64,000 nt of DNA, from assembly GCF_027797465.1 (NCBI RefSeq), contig NZ_CP115608.1, forward strand, positions 744,001 to 808,000. The letters are read 5' to 3'. The position numbers were made by a program, and so were the translations under genes. The stretch is from Campylobacter sp. CN_NE2. Lineage in GTDB: Bacteria; Campylobacterota; Campylobacteria; Campylobacterales; Campylobacteraceae. Shown in pieces: positions 33,644 through 41,014 of this stretch. Position 1 is the stretch's first letter. Each line of letters begins with the position of its first letter. Below the pieces are notes generated by a model that did not search any database, was not told the origin of the DNA, and saw nothing but the letters and a program-made list of their open reading frames with translations.

Positions 33644-34524
33644 TAGTCGAAAACGAAATTTATCTAGCCCAAAGTATCGCTAGTAAATTAAGCGAAGAAG
33701 GCTATGAGTGCGAAATCGTAAGCAATGTAAAAGACGCTCTAAATACGAAAAATTCAATCGATGCAGTTTTGCTTTCAACTAGTCTAAACGGACAAAATAT
33801 CTACCCGATTATCGAAAAATTTAAGAATTCGATTATCATTTTGCTCATTTCGTATATCAGCAATGACACAGTTTCAAACCCGATAAAAGCAGGAGCCGAT
33901 GATTATATACAAAAGCCGTTTATGATTGAAGAATTAGTTCGTAAAATCAAACATTTTAAGGAATTCAAGGCCCTAAAAATAATGAATAAAACCTGTATGG
34001 ATTATATAAATTCAAATTTCGCAGCCATAAAAACCCCAAATTACGATATAAAAAAGCTTAAATTTCCGCTTGTAATACGCACTGCAAAGCAAATTTATGC
34101 CGACGGATTTGTATTTTCTACGATGAAAGAATTTGATAGAAGTTTTGGTATTGTATCTATGGATAACGAAAACGCTTTTGAACTAATAAAAGAAAAAATC
34201 AGTATGTCGGCACTTTATCTGCAAAATTTTCAGTTAGTTCCGCCAAGTGAGCGAGAAAAAATTTTTAATCTAATATCGAAAAAAATGGTTATAATCTCGA
34301 CAACAGATTTAACAGACACATTTCCTTTTGAAACGCTAAACATCGCTTCTAGCGAAGCCGATTTTGGTCTAAAAGAGATAATGAGCGTTGATGGTTATAT
34401 CAAATTTGTAATATCGACATACCAAAATGTCCTTCCTGATACCGAGCTATCGCAAAAGCTTGGTATGACACGAAAATCACTATGGGAAAAGAGAAAAAAA
34501 TATGGTATCGCAAGAAAAAAATAA
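33631..34524 (+). CDS. cemR: atypical orphan response regulator, HP1021/CemR type
   Basis: 297 residues from ATG 33631; an upstream TTG at 33619 is less likely. The receiver domain (1-115) lacks the phospho-acceptor Asp: the strand reads DAVLLSTSLNG where regulators have LLD. The Lys of strand 5 is kept (IQKPF). The C-terminal helix-turn-helix (ELSQKLGMTRKSLWEKRKKYGI) is Fis/NtrC-like. In H. pylori HP1021 and C. jejuni CemR (Cj1608) this orphan regulator senses redox state and controls metabolism and oriC activity. Its place between ispDF and the sulfurylase-like gene is conserved. Confidence 0.9.
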   Translation: MRVLIVENEIYLAQSIASKLSEEGYECEIVSNVKDALNTKNSIDAVLLSTSLNGQNIYPIIEKFKNSIIILLISYISNDTVSNPIKAGADDYIQKPFMIEELVRKIKHFKEFKALKIMNKTCMDYINSNFAAIKTPNYDIKKLKFPLVIRTAKQIYADGFVFSTMKEFDRSFGIVSMDNENAFELIKEKISMSALYLQNFQLVPPSEREKIFNLISKKMVIISTTDLTDTFPFETLNIASSEADFGLKEIMSVDGYIKFVISTYQNVLPDTELSQKLGMTRKSLWEKRKKYGIARKK

Positions 34525-35680
34525 AATAATCCTAAATCAAGAGATTTTTGGCACACTTTGTCTTATAAAAAACGGTGCTTTGGGGAAATTTACAAAACTG
34601 ATGAATAAAGAGCAAATTTCGCAAAGCCTAATAGATAATAAATTTCAAAATGAACCAATGCCGTTTGTTTTTATGTTTGCGCCAAATGATGAAATTAGCC
34701 AAGAGACGATAAAAAATGCCAAAAAAAATGAGAAAATTCCGCTTTATTTAGGTAAAAAAATCGTAGGCGAAATTATTTGCGAAACTGTTTTTGAGACCAA
34801 AGAGTTTGATGATGTTGTTAGTATTTTTGATATTAGTAACCCGAAAAAAATGACAAATAAAATTCACAGCAAACTAGCACTTAGCGGCGAATTTAACATT
34901 TTTGAAGATAAATTAGCAAATTCGCTCAAAAACATAAATAATCTTAAAAATACTCTTAATGCTCAAAAAATAACGGCGCTTTTTTTGACCGCAGATCCGC
35001 TTCACAGGGTCCATGAAAGGCTTATTAGACTAACGATAGACAAAGCTGATTTTGTAATTATTTTTCTCATACGAAGTCAAAAAACAGATAAACTCCCTTA
35101 TGAACTTCGCCAAAAAACGCTTGAATATTTTGTAAAAACATTTTTGCCGACAAATCGCATATCTATCGTCCCGCTTCACAATACGCACATTTTTACTGAA
35201 CATAAATTCCCTGAACTAGAATGTATCGTCGCCAGAAATTTTGGGGCAAATAAGCTTGTTTTGGGGCAAAACCATGAGCATATCGGAGCGTTTTTTGATT
35301 CCAATAAAATTCACACTATTTTAGACAGCTACAAAAATAGTTTCGATATGGAAATTTTAGTAATGCCTGAGTTTGTATATTGTAACGAGTGCAAAACCCT
35401 TGTTAGCACCAAAAGCTGTCCGCATGGACCTCATCATCACACAAAATACCACACACAAACGCTAAAAGCACTTTTAAGGCAGGGCATTATGCCGCCGTCA
35501 ATCTTTATGCGCAAGGAAATTTCAGCTATGATTTTGAGCGAACTTTTTCCAAATCGTTTTGAAAATTTGCAAAAAATTTACAACGACCTTTTCCCAAATA
35601 ACGGCATCTTGGAAGCACATGATGAAAAAGAATTTTATGAAGAGCTTATGAATTTATATCAAACAAGCTCACTCAAATAA
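34502..35680 (+). CDS. ATP-sulfurylase-like protein
   Basis: 392 residues related to sulfate adenylyltransferase. The nucleotide-binding motif is recognisable but altered (FLTADPLHRVHERL; canonical TRNPIHRAHE), and the second motif GQNHEHIGAFFD resembles GRDHAGVG. A Cys-rich segment follows (CNECKTLVSTKSCPHGPHHH), the usual place of a zinc site in some sulfurylases. The canonical QxRN is missing, and no APS reductase or kinase gene is nearby. C. jejuni has a homologue beside cemR (recalled as Cj1609). Activity is doubtful. The start lies 23 bases inside cemR. Confidence 0.75.
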   Translation: MVSQEKNKIILNQEIFGTLCLIKNGALGKFTKLMNKEQISQSLIDNKFQNEPMPFVFMFAPNDEISQETIKNAKKNEKIPLYLGKKIVGEIICETVFETKEFDDVVSIFDISNPKKMTNKIHSKLALSGEFNIFEDKLANSLKNINNLKNTLNAQKITALFLTADPLHRVHERLIRLTIDKADFVIIFLIRSQKTDKLPYELRQKTLEYFVKTFLPTNRISIVPLHNTHIFTEHKFPELECIVARNFGANKLVLGQNHEHIGAFFDSNKIHTILDSYKNSFDMEILVMPEFVYCNECKTLVSTKSCPHGPHHHTKYHTQTLKALLRQGIMPPSIFMRKEISAMILSELFPNRFENLQKIYNDLFPNNGILEAHDEKEFYEELMNLYQTSSLK

Positions 35681-35704
35681 AATTTAAATAATCATAAAAT
35701 ATCA

Positions 35705-35923
35705 ATATAAAAATTTGCGAAGCAAATTTTTATAAAATCAAATTTTGAAAAAGCAAAAGCTTTTTCAAAATTTGCTACTTCTAGCGTGCAGGGGTTGGGG
35801 GTTTTTAAGGGGGAAGGGGGCGCTTCGCAAAACAAGTGAAGCGGTGCGAGTGCGAAGCACGAAGCAGGTTTCTTGCGAAGCGTAGCGAAGCAGAGCAAGT
35901 CAGCCCACTTCCCCCTTAAAAAA
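35705..35923. repeat. GGGGGAA-stem structured repeat, copy A
   Basis: Ordered hairpins: AAATTTGC/GCAAATTT (about 35711-35730); CAAATTTTGAAAAAGC (35739-35754) with its exact partner at 35759-35774; the constant word ACTTCTAGCGTGCAGGG; then TTTTTAAGGGGGAAG (35802-35816) with CTTCCCCCTTAAAAA (35908-35922). The big loop holds GCTTCGCAA..TTGCGAAGC and more GAAGC words. Copy B at 53055-53207 keeps the order and the constant word but has different stem bases. It fills the gap before pgpA; no real ORF is present. Confidence 0.7.
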
Positions 35924-36015
35924 TAGTTTAAATTTGCAATAAAAATAAATAGTAAAAATCATTGAAAAATTTAAGTATAATAGCACTTTTGATATTTAAA
36001 AATTTAAGGAAATTT

Positions 36016-36546
36016 ATGCAAAAACTTTTTGTAACATTTTTTGGCGTTGGACTTTTAAGGCCGGCTCCCGGCACTTGGGGAAGCATTGCAGGGGCTATTG
36101 TCGCACTGCCGATTTTGATATTTTTGGGCGTAAATACGCTTTTTTTGGTTTCTTGTTTGCTTTTTTTAATCTCAATTAGCATTATAAACGAATATGAAAA
36201 AAAATGTGGCTCTCATGATAACTCAGAAATCGTCATCGACGAAGTTGCAGGAGTTTGGATAGCTATGTCAATCTCAGGCTCGATAGGCGAGATTTTTTCT
36301 TTGAATTTTGCCCCACTTGTGGCGGGATTTAACGGAATTTCATGGCTTGGCGTGATACTTTCGGTTGTATATTTTAGAATTTTTGACATTTGGAAACCAT
36401 CTATCATCGGCAGAGTCGATAAAAGCGTTAAAGGCGGACTTGGCGTTATGAGCGATGATATACTAGCCGGATTTTTTGCAGGAATCGCCGTTTTAATCAC
36501 TATTTCGCTAATGATAAAATTTGGAGCTTCAAATTTGATATTTTAA
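36016..36546 (+). CDS. pgpA: phosphatidylglycerophosphatase A
   Basis: Removes phosphate from phosphatidylglycerol phosphate in phospholipid synthesis. From ATG 36016 (AAGGA site at 36006) it has 176 residues; an earlier in-frame ATG at 35962 would add 18 residues and has no ribosome site. The family opening FFGVGLLRPAPGTWGSIAGA, the middle EIVIDEVAGVWIA and late VDKSVKGGLGVMSDDILAG are all present, with four membrane helices. In C. jejuni it also follows the sulfurylase-like gene. Confidence 0.93.
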   Translation: MQKLFVTFFGVGLLRPAPGTWGSIAGAIVALPILIFLGVNTLFLVSCLLFLISISIINEYEKKCGSHDNSEIVIDEVAGVWIAMSISGSIGEIFSLNFAPLVAGFNGISWLGVILSVVYFRIFDIWKPSIIGRVDKSVKGGLGVMSDDILAGFFAGIAVLITISLMIKFGASNLIF

Positions 36547-36567
36547 AGCAGATTTTTAAGCCAAAAT

Positions 36568-38544
36568 TTACAAATTTTTTATCTTTGCGATTTCATCACG
36601 CAATGCGGCGGCTTTTTCGAATTCCAGCGCAGCAGCGGCTTCTAGCATTTGTTTGCGAAGCTCTTTTATGATTTTGGCGCGTTCAGCGGCTGGCATTTTT
36701 TCTAACTTTTTCGCTTTGGTTAAAATTTCTGCGTTATCATCAATTTTTAGGCTTTCTTCTATGTTTCTGGTTGCCGAGTGTGGCGTTATACCGTGAGTTT
36801 TGTTATACTCATCTTGAAATTTGCGTCTAGCGGTGGTTATGTCAATCGCTTCTTGCATTGAGCGAGTGATTTTTTTGCAAAACATTACAACCTGCCCGTT
36901 TAAATTCCTAGCAGCCCGTCCCATTGTCTGAATTAGGCTAGTTTGCGAACGCAAAAAGCCTTCTTTATCGGCATCAAAAATGGCAATCAAACTAACTTCG
37001 GGCAAATCTAGCCCTTCGCGCAATAAATTTATACCGATTAACATATCAAATTCGCCTGATCTTAGCCCACGAATCAGCTCATTTCGCTCTATTGCGTCGA
37101 TGTCTGAGTGCATATATTTGACCTTGATACCGAGTTCAAGGTAGTATTTGCTAAGCTCTTCTGCCATTTTTTTTGTTAGCACGGTTACTAAAATTCGCTC
37201 GTTTCTAGCTATGACCTTTTTTGCCATGTCGTGCAGGATTTCGACTTGATTGTCGCTATCTTTTATGAGAATTTCGGGGTCTAAAAGCCCTGTCGGACGC
37301 AAAATTTGCTCCACAACCTTTCTGCCACTTAAATTCACTTCGTATTCATTTGGCGTGGCTGAAACGAATAAAAATTTGCCCTTTTTGCTAATAAATTCAT
37401 CAAACATCAAAGGGCGGTTATCAAGTGCGGAAGGCAAGCGAAAGCCGTATTCTACGAGCGTTTCTTTGCGACTTCGATCGCCTGCGAACATACCTCGAAA
37501 CTGCGGCAAAGAAACATGGCTTTCATCGACGATGACTAGGTAGTCTTGTCCCTTGCTTTCGTAGTAATCAAACAGCGAATACGGCGTTTCTCCGGCATTT
37601 TGCCCTGTTAAATATCTCGCATAATTTTCGATCCCTTTGCAAATGCCAGTTGCACTCATCATTTCAAGGTCAAATTCCACGCGCTGTTTTAGGCGTTGGG
37701 CTTCGACGAGTTTATTTTCATTTTCAAAAAATTTTAATCTCTCACCAAGCTCTTCTTCAATGCCTTTAATCGCCGTTTTTAGGCGATTTTCGCCGACGAT
37801 AAACTGACTTGTGGGATAAAGGATAAATTTAGCCACACTTTTTGTTTTTTTATTTTCCAAAACATCGAAATGATACATCGCTTCAAGTTCGTCGCCAAAA
37901 AATTCTAGCCTTATGGCTTCGTCGTTAAAATACGCCGGATAAATATCAATCGTATCGCCGTTAGCGCGGAAATCGCCACGATCAAAAAAATTATCATTGC
38001 GTTTGTAACCCATATCGACGAGTTTGCGAAGTAAAAATTTGCTAGAAAAACTTTGACCAAGTTCTAAATGAAGCACCATGCCTTTGTATTCAGCAGGGTC
38101 GCCCAAGCCGTAGTTTGCCGAAACCGAAGCTATCGTAATGACATCGTCAAAACTAAGCAAACTAGCCGTCGCTGAGAGGCGAAGGCGCTCTAACTCGTCA
38201 TTTATGGAGCTATCTTTTTCGATAAAAAGGTCTTGGCGCGGAATGTAGGCTTCTGGCTGATAATAATCATAATAGCTGATAAAATACTCGACATGATTTT
38301 GCGGAAAAAAGCCCTTAAATTCGCTATAAAGTTGCGCTGCAAGGGATTTGTTGTGTGTCATTATGAGAGTTGGAATTTGCAACTTTGCGATGATATTTGC
38401 CATGGTAAAGGTTTTTCCACTTCCAGTAACACCGAGTAGCGTTTGATATTTTTCGCCGTTTTTGATTCCTTGCACGATTTTTTCTATCGCGTTTTTTTGA
38501 TCTGGGCTTGGACTAAATTTGCTTTTGATTTCAAACTTTTTCAA
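36568..38544 (-). CDS. uvrB: excinuclease ABC subunit B
   Basis: DNA-damage verification helicase of nucleotide excision repair. The 658 residues contain Walker [10 protein letters not shown], the beta-hairpin region [24 protein letters not shown], the helicase motifs VSATPNEYE and TMGRAARN and a C-terminal UVR motif ([14 protein letters not shown]) for UvrC. Slightly shorter than E. coli UvrB (673). It converges with pgpA and diverges from the small-gene trio at 38611, the same order as in C. jejuni. Confidence 0.97.
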   Translation of the reverse strand: MKKFEIKSKFSPSPDQKNAIEKIVQGIKNGEKYQTLLGVTGSGKTFTMANIIAKLQIPTLIMTHNKSLAAQLYSEFKGFFPQNHVEYFISYYDYYQPEAYIPRQDLFIEKDSSINDELERLRLSATASLLSFDDVITIASVSANYGLGDPAEYKGMVLHLELGQSFSSKFLLRKLVDMGYKRNDNFFDRGDFRANGDTIDIYPAYFNDEAIRLEFFGDELEAMYHFDVLENKKTKSVAKFILYPTSQFIVGENRLKTAIKGIEEELGERLKFFENENKLVEAQRLKQRVEFDLEMMSATGICKGIENYARYLTGQNAGETPYSLFDYYESKGQDYLVIVDESHVSLPQFRGMFAGDRSRKETLVEYGFRLPSALDNRPLMFDEFISKKGKFLFVSATPNEYEVNLSGRKVVEQILRPTGLLDPEILIKDSDNQVEILHDMAKKVIARNERILVTVLTKKMAEELSKYYLELGIKVKYMHSDIDAIERNELIRGLRSGEFDMLIGINLLREGLDLPEVSLIAIFDADKEGFLRSQTSLIQTMGRAARNLNGQVVMFCKKITRSMQEAIDITTARRKFQDEYNKTHGITPHSATRNIEESLKIDDNAEILTKAKKLEKMPAAERAKIIKELRKQMLEAAAALEFEKAAALRDEIAKIKNL

Positions 38545-38610
38545 AACTTTCCTTTAAATTTAAGCGTAAATATGTTAGCATAGCAGAATTATATTAAAAA
38601 AGGTGTAAAA

Positions 38611-38841
38611 ATGGACGAGATTAGACAAAATTCAGCTTTAAGCCAAAAAGTCGGCGAACTTATCAAAAGATATAGAGACTTGCGACTTCAAAATGAAGAG
38701 CTTAGAAACGAATTAGTCGAATTAAAGGCACAAAATGAAGCTTTGTGCATGAATTTAAGCAAACTTGAAGATGGAATTTCAGCGGCAAATTTAAGCGAAA
38801 ACGATCTACTTCAACAAATCCAAAGCGTTTTGGAAGAGTAA
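38611..38841 (+). CDS. small coiled-coil protein
   Basis: 76 residues, almost entirely one predicted coiled coil (RYRDLRLQNEELRNELVELKAQNEALCMNLSKLEDGI). No enzyme motif. First of three overlapping genes divergent from uvrB; its stop shares one base with the next start. A protein of this size and shape occurs at the same place in C. jejuni (recalled as Cj0681). The role is unknown; ZapB- or cell-division-like proteins have a similar build, which is not enough to assign one. Confidence 0.75.
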   Translation: MDEIRQNSALSQKVGELIKRYRDLRLQNEELRNELVELKAQNEALCMNLSKLEDGISAANLSENDLLQQIQSVLEE

Positions 38842-39089
38842 TGAAAGAGATAGTCGTTCAATTTACTGGCAAATCTCTCGCTAAAACCTATACTATCAAT
38901 TTAGAAGATGAATTTGCCAAAATTTTTGAAAAAGATTGGGAACGACTGAGCAAGGGCGAAAAATTTTTAGATGCAGGAGAGCTTTTAGAAGCATATATCC
39001 AAAAGAGTTACGAAAATTTTACTTTAATAAAAGAAATTGAAGAATTTGAAAAAGAAACGCAAAAAAGTTGCGGAAAGGAAGAGATATGA
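38841..39089 (+). CDS. small conserved hypothetical protein
   Basis: 82 acidic residues (KEIVVQFTGKSLAKTYTINLEDEFAKIFEKDWERLSKGEKFLDAGELLEAYIQKSYE). No signal peptide, membrane segment or known motif. It overlaps the preceding gene by one base and the next by four (ATGA), which argues for a real, translated gene working with the pseudopilin-like protein after it. Confidence 0.7.
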   Translation: MKEIVVQFTGKSLAKTYTINLEDEFAKIFEKDWERLSKGEKFLDAGELLEAYIQKSYENFTLIKEIEEFEKETQKSCGKEEI

Positions 39090-39529
39090 AAAAAGGTTTT
39101 AGTGTCGGAGGAATAGTTTTTTTAGCTATTATTGCTATTGTTCTTTTTAAAGTAGTTATACCAAAAATCAATTCTGTAAAAGACGGTGCTCTTGGAATAG
39201 CCTATGCGCAAGAGTTTGAAACGGCTTTAAAGCAAATCAAAGAGGATTTTTTCCTACGCGGTGAATTTAGAGATCTTCGTTCGATGACGACCGTTAGGCA
39301 GTTTGAAGATAGTGTCTTAAATGATAAAATAGAAGTCGGCAAACCGATAAAATTTGGAGTAGGTGTTAAATCAAAAGGAAATATGGAATGGTGTGCCGAA
39401 ATGATTTTAAAGAAGAATGGTTCCAAATACATAATGGAAACTACAGATATAAATCATAAGAAAGAAATTTGTAAAGAATTCCATAGCATGAGTCTTTATC
39501 AAAAACTAAAAACCTTTGAAATGAATTAA
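39086..39529 (+). CDS. pseudopilin-like protein, candidate transformation factor
   Basis: 147 residues from ATG 39086, which overlaps the previous stop (ATGA) behind GGAAAGGAAG. It begins KKGFSVGGIVFLAIIAIVLF, a short basic leader and one hydrophobic helix like type IV/type II pseudopilins, although the Gly-Phe-x-x-x-Glu rule is only partly met (no Glu5). The rest is a soluble domain with Cys at two places (EWCAEM, EICKEF) that could form a disulfide. In C. jejuni genes of the cts transformation set include pseudopilins, and one lies in this neighbourhood as I recall. Functional link tentative. Confidence 0.6.
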   Translation: MKKGFSVGGIVFLAIIAIVLFKVVIPKINSVKDGALGIAYAQEFETALKQIKEDFFLRGEFRDLRSMTTVRQFEDSVLNDKIEVGKPIKFGVGVKSKGNMEWCAEMILKKNGSKYIMETTDINHKKEICKEFHSMSLYQKLKTFEMN

Positions 39530-39536
39530 TCTGAAA

Positions 39537-39570
39537 TTTATAGAATTTGCCTAGTAGCAAATTCTATAAA
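39537..39570. terminator. bidirectional terminator
   Basis: Perfect 14-bp inverted repeat, TTTATAGAATTTGC with GCAAATTCTATAAA, loop CTAGTA, lying between convergent gene ends (39529 on plus, 39584 on minus). AT-rich flanks give U-tracts of modest quality on both strands. Confidence 0.65.
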
Positions 39571-39583
39571 ATATCTTACTATC

Positions 39584-41014
39584 TTATCTAATTATCATTT
39601 TGGCTCTTGTTTTTTTATAAAATAGCGAATTTAGACGGTTTAACTGCTCTTCGCTTAGCGGGGTGGAATTTAAAAATTTGCTTTCTTTGCTTGGTGTAAA
39701 AAATTCGCTAATACCACCATAATTTTTGCCTAGTTGCAAAGGATTTTCGTGGCAAAGTTCGCAGTTTTTAGCCTTTTTGCCTATGGTGTGTGGGCTAAAT
39801 GGAGCAAAAATCTCAAATTTTTTATTCTTTAACGGCGAAATTTGCTTGCCGTCTTTTGAAAAATGAATTAAATTATACTGAAAAATCGGTCTTGAAATTG
39901 CGATTTTACCGCTATTTAAATCATTTAGCAAAAGTAAATTTTCAAACCTACTTAGCGAAAAAACAGCGTGATATTTTTTTGTATTTTTATCAAATTCGAT
40001 TAAATTTTGCCATTTTTTCTCGTCTTTACTCTCATCTTTTATCAAATTTAGCTCATAAAAACTACCTTGCCAGCTCGCATGACAAGCGACGCAAGAAAGC
40101 TTGTCATGGTAATTTGCGTGAGCAAAATTTGGTTTTATTTCGTGGCAACTTTCGCAAGATTTTAGCTCAAAATCACTCTGTTTTTTTGCAAAAAATTCGT
40201 CAAATTTATCGCTAGAATTTTGCTTGTGTGAAGTGTGGCAAGAAATGCACGAAAAGCCCAAATTCGCGTGAATATCAGGGCTTAACTGATGATAAAAATC
40301 TCCGTGAAATTTACTAGGAAAATTTCCGTTAATACCCAATGGTGTGCGAAAATCTTTGTGAGCATCAATTGGAAATTGCCCCGTAAAATCAGCCCCCACA
40401 AAGAATTTATTGTGGCAACTTTGACAAACCCCGTTATCAGCCTTTTTTAGCTCGTGCGTTTTGGAGTGCAGGTTTGTCCCGGCAAACTCGTCTTTACCTT
40501 GATACTTTCCATTGTCTGCATAATGCGTATGACACGCCATGCAGCCTAGCCCCCTAAATGCGCCGTTTTGACCCTGAACGCTCGTATGGCAATTTAGACA
40601 TTTTTGAGAGATTATTTCAATGGCAAGTTTTTGCGTATCGTCTAAATTTTCTTTTTGTAAATTTGCAAATTCTAAAATGCTAGCATTTTTATCAATATCA
40701 AATGCCTTTAAAATCGTGTTTATTTCGTTTTTGTGCGTAAAGTGATTTGAGTTTTTGTAGGATTTTATATGGCTTTCGTGGCACTCGCCACAAAATTCGC
40801 TCATATTTTCATTTGAAGCCGGGTGAGCGATGATTTTAGCGTGATCTGTGCTTAAAATATCGGCTTTTTTTAGATGGCAAGTTTGGCATGAAAAATCGTG
40901 GTTTTTTGCGTCAAATTTTTCGATTTTTTCATGGCACTCGGTGCAATTTGCGTTTAAAAAAACGCTAAAAATCACGCAAAAAAGAGCAAATTTGAATAAA
41001 TTTAATCCATACAT
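39584..41014 (-). CDS. periplasmic decaheme cytochrome c
   Basis: 476 residues with a signal peptide (LFKFALFCVIFSVFLNA) and ten CxxCH heme sites (CTECH, CQTCH, CGECH, CLNCH, CMACH, CQSCH, CISCH, CESCH, CVACH, CELCH). Nine lie in the first 65 percent and one near the C-terminus, after a heme-free stretch of about 130 residues. Not clearly of the NrfA, HAO, MtrA or OTR types. It is the last gene of the operon, overlapping the 12-heme gene by 13 bases. I infer an electron carrier between the quinol/NrfD side and another acceptor or the molybdoenzyme. Confidence 0.85.
   Translation of the reverse strand: MYGLNLFKFALFCVIFSVFLNANCTECHEKIEKFDAKNHDFSCQTCHLKKADILSTDHAKIIAHPASNENMSEFCGECHESHIKSYKNSNHFTHKNEINTILKAFDIDKNASILEFANLQKENLDDTQKLAIEIISQKCLNCHTSVQGQNGAFRGLGCMACHTHYADNGKYQGKDEFAGTNLHSKTHELKKADNGVCQSCHNKFFVGADFTGQFPIDAHKDFRTPLGINGNFPSKFHGDFYHQLSPDIHANLGFSCISCHTSHKQNSSDKFDEFFAKKQSDFELKSCESCHEIKPNFAHANYHDKLSCVACHASWQGSFYELNLIKDESKDEKKWQNLIEFDKNTKKYHAVFSLSRFENLLLLNDLNSGKIAISRPIFQYNLIHFSKDGKQISPLKNKKFEIFAPFSPHTIGKKAKNCELCHENPLQLGKNYGGISEFFTPSKESKFLNSTPLSEEQLNRLNSLFYKKTRAKMIIR

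Noticed and set aside
35692-35898. Minus-strand 68-residue reading frame
   Set aside because: It lies wholly within the GGGGGAA-stem repeat, has Cys/Phe-rich composition reflecting the hairpins and no ribosome site.
35705-35923. Insertion sequence
   Set aside because: No transposase frame is present in this or any other repeat region of the window.
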